A model generated the notes under the pieces. That model ran no database searches, had not been told where the DNA came from, and saw only the letters and a list, made by a program, of their open reading frames with translations. Shown here one piece after another: positions 1 through 5,688 of a stretch of 13,746 bases of DNA. The DNA comes from Thermoplasmata archaeon (GTDB lineage: Archaea > Thermoplasmatota > Thermoplasmata > SG8-5 > JAGLSY01), in the NCBI GenBank assembly GCA_023135545.1, contig JAGLSY010000024.1:1-13746 (forward strand), given 5' to 3'. The position numbers and the translations under genes are program-made. Numbering within the stretch: position 1 is the stretch's first letter; each line of letters starts with the position of its first letter.

Positions 1-486
1 GAGCCTCATTATCGTGCCGGCTCACGGGTGCTGAAGGAAGGAGAATTCGTTCTCATGGACTTCGGGGCTCTTTACAACAGGTATGTTTCCGACATCACGA
101 GGACCTATTTCATGGGCCAGCCCACCGAGAAGCAGAGAAAGATATATGAAACCGTGAAGGAGGCCCAACAGGCATCGCTGGATGTCATGAGGGATGGTAT
201 CGAAGGGGCTGATGTTCACAATGTTGCGGCCGATATAATCAACGCGACGGAGTTCAAGGGAAGATTCACCCATGGTCTGGGGCACAGCATCGGGCTGAGC
301 GTTCATGACGGTTCCGGGCTTTCGCCGGCCGTGGATATCATTCTGGAAGAGGGCATGATATTCACGGTGGAGCCAGGTATCTACATTCCGGGCTTCGGCG
401 GGGTGCGTATCGAGGATGATGTTGTTGTGAAAAAGGGCGGCGTCGAGGTTCTCACAACTGCCAGCAAGGAACTTATTGTTCTTTGA
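1..486 (+). CDS. M24B Xaa-Pro peptidase (prolidase/aminopeptidase P type), C-terminal part
   Basis: Metal-dependent cytosolic peptidase that removes or splits residues ahead of proline. The gene enters from the left edge in frame 1, so the start and the N-terminal creatinase-like domain are missing and 161 residues remain. The pita-bread fold ligands are all visible (fragment numbering): D20 in MDFGA, D31 in SDITRT, H95 in HGLGHSIG, E124 in VEPGIY and E138 in RIEDD. H3 in PHY and H102 in SVHD match the two catalytic histidines; the 17-residue H3-D20 spacing agrees with what I recall for archaeal prolidase. The SDITRT and VEPGIYIPGFGGVRIEDD motifs favour the Xaa-Pro branch over methionine aminopeptidase. 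Whether it is a dipeptidase or an aminopeptidase cannot be told without the N-terminus. The gene stops with TGA, 48 bases before the convergent membrane gene. Confidence 0.93.
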   Translation, partial: EPHYRAGSRVLKEGEFVLMDFGALYNRYVSDITRTYFMGQPTEKQRKIYETVKEAQQASLDVMRDGIEGADVHNVAADIINATEFKGRFTHGLGHSIGLSVHDGSGLSPAVDIILEEGMIFTVEPGIYIPGFGGVRIEDDVVVKKGGVEVLTTASKELIVL

Positions 487-534
487 AATGACAGATCGAC
501 ATTGCCGAATATCTCCTATTTGCCAGAGCTGGAA

Positions 535-969
535 TTATAATTTTACTCTTGCTCTGACCAGTCTGGGTTTTTTTACCGGTGTTGTCCTGGCAAATATTTC
601 TAGAACATAGCTCATGGTCCCGAAGAGGGCCAGTCCGAAGGCCACCAGGGCCATAAGGAGCCCCGTGATCTCCAAGGAAACTATGGAGAAGGTCCCGAGG
701 AGGGAGATGAAGTACATCACGAGGGCTCCTTTTACAAAGATGAGAACTGTATTCGGGATATCGATGTTTCCGCTTCGCACGGGACCGGAAGAGTTGAGAA
801 GGAGGTACCCGACACCGAAGAGCATCGATATTGAAACTACGGTGATGGAGAAGATGACGAGGCCGAGATTGTCAATAAGACGGAAATGCCAGAGAAAGAA
901 GAGCATGGCGATTACCAGGTAGCCTCGCAGGACGACCCTGAACACTGCCGGAATCTTTAGTCTCGTCAT
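535..969 (-). CDS. Small four-helix membrane protein, unknown function
   Basis: I do not recognise this 144-residue protein. It is very hydrophobic, with four likely membrane segments at about residues 12-29, 34-58, 72-96 and 101-126. A basic N-terminus (MTRLKIP) and a strongly basic C-terminal tail (KKPRLVRARVKL) suggest that both ends are cytoplasmic. A polar loop of about 13 residues (SSGPVRSGNIDIP) separates helices 2 and 3. No catalytic or metal motif is visible. The start is supported by a GGTGAG ribosome site (975-980) and a TATA box near 1004-1012. The gene is convergent with the M24 peptidase and divergent from the ABC exporter, whose control region it shares. Confidence 0.75.
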   Translation of the reverse strand: MTRLKIPAVFRVVLRGYLVIAMLFFLWHFRLIDNLGLVIFSITVVSISMLFGVGYLLLNSSGPVRSGNIDIPNTVLIFVKGALVMYFISLLGTFSIVSLEITGLLMALVAFGLALFGTMSYVLEIFARTTPVKKPRLVRARVKL

Positions 970-1003
970 TTTCTCTCACCATGTTGTAAATTGCCCGGCC
1001 GCG

Positions 1004-1012
1004 TATATATAT
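1004..1012 (-). promoter_or_regulatory. TATA box for the membrane-protein gene
   Basis: An alternating TA tract lies about 26 bases before a predicted transcript start near 982. That gives a leader of about 13 bases carrying the GGTGAG ribosome site at 975-980 ahead of the ATG at 969. Inferred from archaeal promoter geometry. Confidence 0.5.
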
Positions 1013-1037
1013 CTGGCGTGGTTATTACCTATCTATA

Positions 1038-1175
1038 CACCAATATCCCATTAATCTCCCAGTTGTGGTGCATACACCAATATCCCATCAATTCTCAGTT
1101 GTGGTGCACGCCAATATTCCTGTATTAATCTACTGTGGCGCACACCAATATCCCATTGTTTTCCCAGTTGTGGTG
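1038..1175. repeat. Four tandem imperfect-palindrome units between divergent promoters
   Basis: Four units of 32-33 bases start at 1038, 1075, 1109 and 1143, separated by 2-4 bases (CATA, CA, CA). Units 1, 2 and 4 begin CACCAATATCCCAT and end GTTGTGGTG, so their termini CACCA and TGGTG are complementary. Unit 3 begins CGCCA and ends TGGCG, a paired change that keeps the ends complementary. The middle of each unit varies more. The array sits between the minus-strand TATA box near 1008 and the exporter TATA box near 1231. It could be a multi-site operator or a small repeat family of hairpins. The sequence does not decide between these. Confidence 0.85.
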
Positions 1176-1197
1176 CTCATCTATCAGTCAAGGAAGT

Positions 1198-1221
1198 CTG
1201 GGCATCCGCCGGAATGCCCAG
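1198..1221. promoter_or_regulatory. Perfect 8-bp dyad next to the exporter promoter (candidate operator)
   Basis: CTGGGCAT (1198-1205) and ATGCCCAG (1214-1221) are exact reverse complements separated by the 8 bases CCGCCGGA. The right arm ends seven bases before the TATA box, where the BRE element that binds TFB would lie. A dimeric regulator bound here would touch or mask the BRE. No T-run follows, so it does not look like a terminator. Operator function is inference. Confidence 0.6.
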
Positions 1222-1227
1222 CATACC

Positions 1228-1235
1228 TATAAATA
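1228..1235 (+). promoter_or_regulatory. TATA box for the ABC exporter operon
   Basis: TATAAATA, centred near 1231-1232, lies about 26 bases before the ATG at 1258. This is the normal distance from an archaeal TATA centre to the transcript start and implies a leaderless mRNA starting at that ATG. Confidence 0.65.
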
Positions 1236-1257
1236 ATTAAATTTCATGCTACAGGAC

Positions 1258-2016
1258 ATGTCCATCGCCGTAGAGACCCGCAACCTGTCAAAGCATTACA
1301 AAAATGTCAAGGCACTGGAAGAGCTTTCCATCACAGTCCAGCAGGGCGAGGTTTTCGGCCTTATCGGCCCCAACGGGGCAGGCAAGTCCACCACCCTGAA
1401 GATACTCACCACCTTACTGCAACCAACATCAGGCCAGGCAACCATTTTTGGTATAGATGTTGTGGAGAAACCAGAGGCCATAAGGGAGATAATCAGCTAC
1501 CTGCCCGAAGAAGCAGGCTCCTACAAGCAGTTGACCGGGAGGGAGTATCTTAAATTCATGGCTGCCTTCTTCGAGAACGGTGATGCCGACACCAAACAGA
1601 TGGTGCAGAGAGGGGTGGAAATTGCCGGTCTTGACGAAAGAATAGATGACGCCACCAAGGAGTACAGCAAGGGGATGAGGCGCCGCCTTCTCATAGCCAG
1701 GGCATTGATGACCGTGCCGAAACTGGCAGTCATGGATGAGCCGGCCAGCGGTCTGGATGTCAACCATGCCTACTATGTTAGAAAGGTGATACGCAACTTC
1801 GTGGAGGAACAAGGGGTTACAGTGATACTGTCCAGCCACAACATGCTGGAGGTTGAGTTCCTGTGCGACCGTATCGCCCTGATAGATGATGGAAGGATCA
1901 TCGACACCGGCACGCCCAAGGGCCTTATTGAAAGATACGATGCAATAAACCTGGAGGAGGTCTTCATCAAGGTCACACGCGATAAATCAGCCACCACGAA
2001 CGGGGGGTCTGCATAA
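1258..2016 (+). CDS. ABC exporter ATP-binding subunit (ABC-2/NatA/CcmA type)
   Basis: This is the nucleotide-binding subunit that drives the membrane partner encoded next. With the start at 1258 it has 252 residues. Walker A GPNGAGKST is at about 37-45, the signature YSKGMRRRL at about 136-144, Walker B AVMDEPASGLD at about 157-167, and the switch histidine in SSHNM at about 194. The signature reads SKGM where most relatives have SGGM, and the Q-loop region reads YLPEEAG, with Glu where a Gln is usual; both also occur in ABC-2 subfamilies. An in-frame ATG at 1246 is possible, but the TATA box at 1228-1235 places the transcript start at 1258, so the shorter leaderless form is preferred. The substrate is unknown; NatA-like sodium export or drug efflux are family options. 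Confidence 0.93.
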   Translation: MSIAVETRNLSKHYKNVKALEELSITVQQGEVFGLIGPNGAGKSTTLKILTTLLQPTSGQATIFGIDVVEKPEAIREIISYLPEEAGSYKQLTGREYLKFMAAFFENGDADTKQMVQRGVEIAGLDERIDDATKEYSKGMRRRLLIARALMTVPKLAVMDEPASGLDVNHAYYVRKVIRNFVEEQGVTVILSSHNMLEVEFLCDRIALIDDGRIIDTGTPKGLIERYDAINLEEVFIKVTRDKSATTNGGSA

Positions 2017-2040
2017 TGAGAGAGCGAAGCGATTGCATTA

Positions 2041-2123
2041 GGAACTTCGAACAGGATTCGAAGTTTCATATGTGCGAACAAAGTTCTCACATACGAGTGC
2101 ACCGACCAAAGGGAGGTGGTGCA
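2041..2123 (+). promoter_or_regulatory. Three successive inverted repeats ahead of the permease start
   Basis: The 106-base gap between ATPase and permease holds three possible RNA hairpins. The first pairs AACTTCGAA (2043-2051) with TTCGAAGTT (2057-2065) over a 5-base loop, and is extended by a G-T and a G-C pair to 2041/2067. The second pairs 2069-2079 with 2083-2093 over an AAA loop, with one C-T mismatch. The third pairs TGCACC (2098-2103) with GGTGCA (2118-2123), placing the GGAGGT ribosome site (2112-2117) in its loop and the first base of the start codon in its stem. There is no T-run, so a terminator is unlikely. Control of permease translation or processing of the mRNA is possible but inferred. 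Confidence 0.55.
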
Positions 2124-3463
2124 TGATGGGTGGCTTATTCAATATCATCAAGAAGGAGATAAAGGAGATGGTCCGCGACCCCAGGCTCCTGCTTGGTATG
2201 ATAATCATGCCCCTTCTGATATTTCCGGTGATGGGCGCAACCATGAGCGCAACTGTCGAATCGGTTGAAGAAAGTGCCAGCAACATCAATATAGCACTTA
2301 TCAACCAGGATGTAGGGAACAGGTCAGCAGGGCTTATCGACATATTCGATGATAATGGAGTGACCATTCACAATTATTCGGAATACCAACCGGAGGTATT
2401 GTTCACCCAGGAAGATAGGGAGTACAGTGTCATTGTTGTGATACCACCGGATTTCACCTTCAATATAGAGAATGACTCCAGCGTTGTTGTCAGCTTTTAC
2501 ACGGTAATGGAAACCTATTCCATAAGCGAGGAAATACCCTCCGCGGTGCTGGCCAGCCATTTGCGGGAATACAAGCAGATGATAGTGGATGAGAGGTTGG
2601 CAGAAGCCTTCCCGGACAAGGAACCATGGATGGTGGAGAACCCGGTGATTATATCCAATCAGGCCGTGGTCGATGGAGAAATAGCAGAGAATGTATCACC
2701 TGGCCGGATCGCAGAGCAGATGATGTTGCAGAGCATGATGATGCCCATGGTGATGATGATGCTTCTTATCATGGCGTCCCAGCTTGCGGCAACCTCCGTT
2801 GCAATGGAGAAGGAGGAAAAGACCCTCGAGACACTCCTTACAATGCCGGTATCCAGGAACGCCATCCTCTTCGGAAAGGTCGGTGGAGTTGTGGCAGTAT
2901 CTGCAATTGCCGTGGTGGCCTACATGATTGGCCTATCCTATTACATGTCCTCCGTGGCCTCGATGAGCGGGGATGCAGGCCTCAATCTTGCAGAGATAGG
3001 GCTAGTTCCATCCACCACTGGCATGATAATCCTTCTCATAACCCTCTTCTTATCTCTGATAGCCGCACTCTCGGTGGCCGTCCTTCTAGGTTCACTCACA
3101 GAGGATGTCAGGAGCGCCCAGGCATTGATGGGGATTCTTTACGTTCCGATATTCATACCGGCCATAGTTCTCATGTTCGGGGACATCAGCCAGCTTCCTT
3201 CGGTCATACAGACCATAGTGTTTGCCATACCATTCTCCTATCCCATACTGGCTTCCAAGGCCATGTACACCGGCCTTTACACCCCTATACTCTTTGGCAT
3301 AGTCTACCAGGTGATATTTACAGCGGTCATGATAATTCTGGCTGGCAAGCTCTTCTCAACCGAGAAGATACTGACCATGAGGATAAACCTGAAGAAGGGA
3401 AAAAAGGGCGGTGCATTCCCCATAATCAACTATCTGGCCAACAGAAGAAGGAAGAGTCCATGA
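2123..3463 (+). CDS. ABC-2 family exporter permease (NatB/YhaP-like)
   Basis: Membrane partner of the preceding ATPase, 446 residues from the ATG at 2123. The second ATG at 2126 is equally possible and sits 8 bases after GGAGGT (2112-2117). The frame is open further upstream to 2072, but that stretch is the hairpin spacer. The layout is typical of ABC-2: a cytoplasmic start with KKEIKEMVRDPR, helix 1 at about 22-43, a long external domain to about residue 195, then five helices near 203-225, 253-275, 300-323, 333-353 and 390-410. The coupling-region motif EKEEKTLETLLTMPVSR follows helix 2 at about 229-245. Helix 2 is unusually Met-rich. The basic C-terminus (KKGKKGG, NRRRKSP) is cytoplasmic. 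Its TGA overlaps the next gene as ATGA. Substrate unknown. Confidence 0.92.
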   Translation: MMGGLFNIIKKEIKEMVRDPRLLLGMIIMPLLIFPVMGATMSATVESVEESASNINIALINQDVGNRSAGLIDIFDDNGVTIHNYSEYQPEVLFTQEDREYSVIVVIPPDFTFNIENDSSVVVSFYTVMETYSISEEIPSAVLASHLREYKQMIVDERLAEAFPDKEPWMVENPVIISNQAVVDGEIAENVSPGRIAEQMMLQSMMMPMVMMMLLIMASQLAATSVAMEKEEKTLETLLTMPVSRNAILFGKVGGVVAVSAIAVVAYMIGLSYYMSSVASMSGDAGLNLAEIGLVPSTTGMIILLITLFLSLIAALSVAVLLGSLTEDVRSAQALMGILYVPIFIPAIVLMFGDISQLPSVIQTIVFAIPFSYPILASKAMYTGLYTPILFGIVYQVIFTAVMIILAGKLFSTEKILTMRINLKKGKKGGAFPIINYLANRRRKSP

Positions 3464-4140
3464 AGTACGACGAGATTATAAAATTCATAAAATCCTCCCA
3501 CAACCAGAGGAATGTGGACGGCATGGCCAGATATGGAATAAACCCGGAGAACAATTATGGAGTCTCTGTGGGAAAGATGAGAGAGTTGGCCAAGGAAATC
3601 GGTAGAGACCACGAACTGGCCCTGAAACTATGGAATTCGGGAATACATGACGCCAGGATACTGGCTCCGATAATCATGGAGCCGGATAAGATAACCGAAG
3701 AGCAAATGGATGCCTGGGTCCATGATTTTGATTCCTGGGATATCTGTGACGGATGCTGTGGGGAGTTTGCTTTCACTCCTTTTGCACATGAAAAAGCCAG
3801 GCAGTGGTGCGGAAGCGACGAGGTTTTTGTTAAAAGGGCCGGCTTTGTCATGATAGCCAGACTTGCCGTTCGTGACAAGAAGGCGGATGATGATGTGTTC
3901 CTGGGCTACCTGCCTCTCATCGAGAAAGGGGCCAGTGATGAAAGGAACATGGTGAAGAAGGCGGTGAACTGGGCCCTGCGTCAGATTGGAAAAAGAAACC
4001 TGGCTCTGAACAAAAAGGCAATTAAGCTGGCCGAGAAGATAAGTAAATTAAATTCGAAAAGTGCCAGATGGGTTGCCAAGGATGCCCTGAGGGAACTTAA
4101 ATCTGAAAAGGTGCAGGAAAGGCTGTCCGGGAAGAAGTAA
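3460..4140 (+). CDS. AlkD-type DNA alkylation repair glycosylase (HEAT-like)
   Basis: Predicted DNA glycosylase that excises alkylated bases (3-methyladenine, N7-alkylguanine or bulkier adducts), using stacked HEAT-like helices that do not flip the base. The 226-residue length fits the family. Landmarks in order are HDARILAPIIME (63-74), W93 and D97 in SWDICDGCC (matching Bacillus AlkD W109 and D113), R126 in VKRAGFVMIARLAV (matching R148), W171 in KKAVNWALRQIGKRN (matching W187), and a final helix SARWVAKDALREL (201-213). All four key residues are present. The start codon overlaps the permease stop (ATGA), indicating translational coupling in one operon. The pairing with an exporter suggests defence against a DNA-damaging compound, but that is inference. 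The frame is open upstream only as a shadow of the permease. Confidence 0.92.
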   Translation: MKYDEIIKFIKSSHNQRNVDGMARYGINPENNYGVSVGKMRELAKEIGRDHELALKLWNSGIHDARILAPIIMEPDKITEEQMDAWVHDFDSWDICDGCCGEFAFTPFAHEKARQWCGSDEVFVKRAGFVMIARLAVRDKKADDDVFLGYLPLIEKGASDERNMVKKAVNWALRQIGKRNLALNKKAIKLAEKISKLNSKSARWVAKDALRELKSEKVQERLSGKK

Positions 4141-4141
4141 A

Positions 4142-4148
4142 TTATATC
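4142..4148 (+). promoter_or_regulatory. TATA box for tRNA-Pro
   Basis: TTATATC, just after the AlkD stop, lies about 30 bases upstream of the tRNA 5' end at 4175. This suits a transcript starting near 4171 and being trimmed by RNase P. Confidence 0.5.
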
Positions 4149-4174
4149 AACCCCTTCCGAATACTGGGGGTCAA

Positions 4175-4283
4175 GGGCCCGTGGGTTAGCTTGGCTATAC
4201 TTGGCGCTTCGGGGGCGTTAGACTCCAGTTCGAAATATCTGGCCGCGCGAAGGCGACCAGGTAAGGAGGTCTGGGCGGGCCCA
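4175..4283 (+). tRNA. tRNA-Pro(CGG) interrupted by a T-loop intron
   Basis: The 109-base gene gives a 74-base mature tRNA. Acceptor GGGCCCG (4175-4181) pairs fully with CGGGCCC (4276-4282), and discriminator A is 4283. The D arm runs 4184-4201 with GG at 4193-4194. The anticodon stem GGCGC/GCGTT (4203-4207/4215-4219, two G-T pairs) encloses loop TTCGGGG with anticodon CGG at 4210-4212 and G37, as expected for proline. T-stem strands TCCAG (4224-4228) and CTGGG (4271-4275) lie 42 bases apart instead of 7. Removing 4235-4269 restores the T loop to the consensus TTCGAAT. CCA is not encoded. The 3' end is one base from the convergent gatD stop codon. Confidence 0.92.
4235..4269 (+). other. 35-base noncanonical tRNA intron, position 59/60, with bulge-helix-bulge
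   Basis: The splice region folds as a bulge-helix-bulge. The outer helix is the T stem, TCCAG/CTGGG. The 4-bp central helix is 4229-4232 with 4264-4267 (T-A, T-G, C-G and one G-A mismatch). The 3-base bulges are AAA (4233-4235) and GGT (4268-4270). The inner helix is TATCTGG (4236-4242) with CCAGGTA (4257-4263), extended by CGC/GCG after one mismatch. Cutting after the second base of each bulge removes 4235-4269 and leaves a perfect T loop, with the insertion after tRNA position 59. The fold was drawn by hand. Confidence 0.85.
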
Positions 4284-4284
4284 T

Positions 4285-5688
4285 CTATTTCTCCACCCTA
4301 TCTATCTTCTTGAAAACATCGTAGAAATTCTCAACTCCGCCCTGGAGTATGGGGAACCCGCTGTACATTTCCCTGGTGGTGATCTCCCCGGCGATGTTGG
4401 TCTGCATTATCTTGCGGACTTCTTCGACATCGCGTGTGTGCCCTAGCGCCCACATGAGCTTCGGGAGTGCGGCCTCGGGCAGCATGTTCTTCCCCTCTAT
4501 GACACCACGGGCAAGCATGTCCCTGCCGGTCTCGTAAACTCTAAGGTGGGTGAAGCCGAACAGGGGCTGCACCACAATTACTACCGGGATCTCCTCTTCA
4601 TGAGCCCTGTCCAGCGCTTCATACATGGGCTTTCCCACATGGCCGAGGCCGGTGCCTATTATGACGATGCCGTGATAGCCCTTGTCGATGACGGCCTCCA
4701 TGGCATCCGACTCCATTCCCGGATAGAAGTAGAGCATGGTGACACGCTCATCGATTTTAGTATCCAGTACGAAATCTTCCTTCGGGCCCCGCCTTTTTCT
4801 GTCATCCTTGAAAAAGGTGATTTCCCGGTCCTTTATCTTGCCCAACGGTGTGTCCCCCACGGTCCTGAAAGTATCACGTCTGGCACTGTGCATCTTGCGC
4901 ACCCTGGTGGCGCGATGTATCAGGTCGTAATTATCGCTGGTGGTGCCGTGCATCACAACCACCACCTCTGCAAGGTCGCCGTAGGCAGCCAGTGTGGAGG
5001 CGTTCATCATGTTGATGGGGCCGTCACTGGATGGCCGGTCCGAGCTTCTCTGCGAGCCAACGATGACAACCGGAATAGGTAGATTCCGGAAGAAGAATGA
5101 AAGGGCGGAGCCGGTGTATGACATGGTATCGGTTCCATGCCCGATTATCACGCCGTCCGCGCCGTCGTTTATCTCCTTTGCAACCGCCTCGGCGGTCTTT
5201 ATCCAGTACTCGGCGCAGAAGTTTTCGGAAAGGATCTTATAAAGGGTTTTCGGGGTCAGATTGCAGATGTCGATCAGCTCCGGTACCGCAGAAAAAAGCT
5301 CGGAGGGCTCGAAGGCCGGAAGCACTGCCCCGGTCCTGTAATCCAGACGGCTGGCCACCGTACCGCCTGTTCCTAAAAGAGTAACGTTGGGCAGGTCTGG
5401 GTTCTTCTCCACGACCTTTTCCGGGATCTTGTAGTCGCCTGCCCGGTATCCGATTTCAATAATTTCAGCATCGTCCGGAACCCTGATGCCTATGTTGTAG
5501 CCGGTGTCCACTTTAATAGAAATGTAATCGTCAGAGGTATGGACCGAGCGCGGCAACAGAACTCCTTCATAATGAGAGCCGTCCTTTTTCGTGACACGGA
5601 CAACCGACCAGGTTCTCAGGCCTTCCTTGACCAGCCTTTCGAGTAACGGCCCCCTGTAGCCGTCCGGAGGTTGGTATTCTTCGCTCAT
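4285..5688 (-). CDS. gatD: Glu-tRNA(Gln) amidotransferase subunit D
   Basis: Glutaminase subunit of the archaeal GatDE enzyme. It releases ammonia from an amide donor and channels it to GatE, which converts Glu-tRNA(Gln) to Gln-tRNA(Gln). At 467 residues it has a normal length. The N-terminal 95 residues form the GatD-specific small barrel, followed by a type I asparaginase fold. Catalytic residues are visible: T110 in LLGTGGTVAS, T186 and D187 in HGTDTMSYTG, and K265 in RVRKMHSARRDTF. SSDRPSSDGP and NMMNA (214-230) are also typical. The ATG overlaps the gatE stop as ATGA, and an AAGGAGG ribosome site lies about 10 bases upstream (near 5699-5705), so the pair is translationally coupled. The gene ends one base from the convergent tRNA-Pro. 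Confidence 0.97.
   Translation of the reverse strand: MSEEYQPPDGYRGPLLERLVKEGLRTWSVVRVTKKDGSHYEGVLLPRSVHTSDDYISIKVDTGYNIGIRVPDDAEIIEIGYRAGDYKIPEKVVEKNPDLPNVTLLGTGGTVASRLDYRTGAVLPAFEPSELFSAVPELIDICNLTPKTLYKILSENFCAEYWIKTAEAVAKEINDGADGVIIGHGTDTMSYTGSALSFFFRNLPIPVVIVGSQRSSDRPSSDGPINMMNASTLAAYGDLAEVVVVMHGTTSDNYDLIHRATRVRKMHSARRDTFRTVGDTPLGKIKDREITFFKDDRKRRGPKEDFVLDTKIDERVTMLYFYPGMESDAMEAVIDKGYHGIVIIGTGLGHVGKPMYEALDRAHEEEIPVVIVVQPLFGFTHLRVYETGRDMLARGVIEGKNMLPEAALPKLMWALGHTRDVEEVRKIMQTNIAGEITTREMYSGFPILQGGVENFYDVFKKIDRVEK

Noticed and set aside
1038..1175. CRISPR array
   Set aside because: Units abut with 2-4 bases between them, so there are no spacers, and the inner part of each unit is itself related. 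No cas gene is present.
2043..2065. Intrinsic terminator between ATPase and permease
   Set aside because: The stem is strong but no T-run follows, and the permease is needed with the ATPase.
2072..2122. 17-residue upstream extension of the permease
   Set aside because: The stretch is the hairpin spacer and contains the ribosome site GGAGGT at 2112-2117, which serves the ATG at 2123 or 2126.
2626..3459. Long N-terminal extension of the AlkD frame
   Set aside because: This part overlaps the permease in another frame and has biased, repetitive composition. AlkD homology begins at the ATG at 3460, which overlaps the permease stop.
4225..4242. Ordinary T arm CCAG-TTCGAAATAT-CTGG ending a degenerate tRNA or pseudogene
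   Set aside because: It needs a 10-base T loop and leaves the acceptor strand CGGGCCC unused. Splicing 4235-4269 gives a perfect cloverleaf and consensus T loop instead.
4546..5082. 178-residue open frame on the plus strand
   Set aside because: Lies wholly opposite gatD, whose catalytic motifs are intact, and resembles no known family. Antisense shadow.
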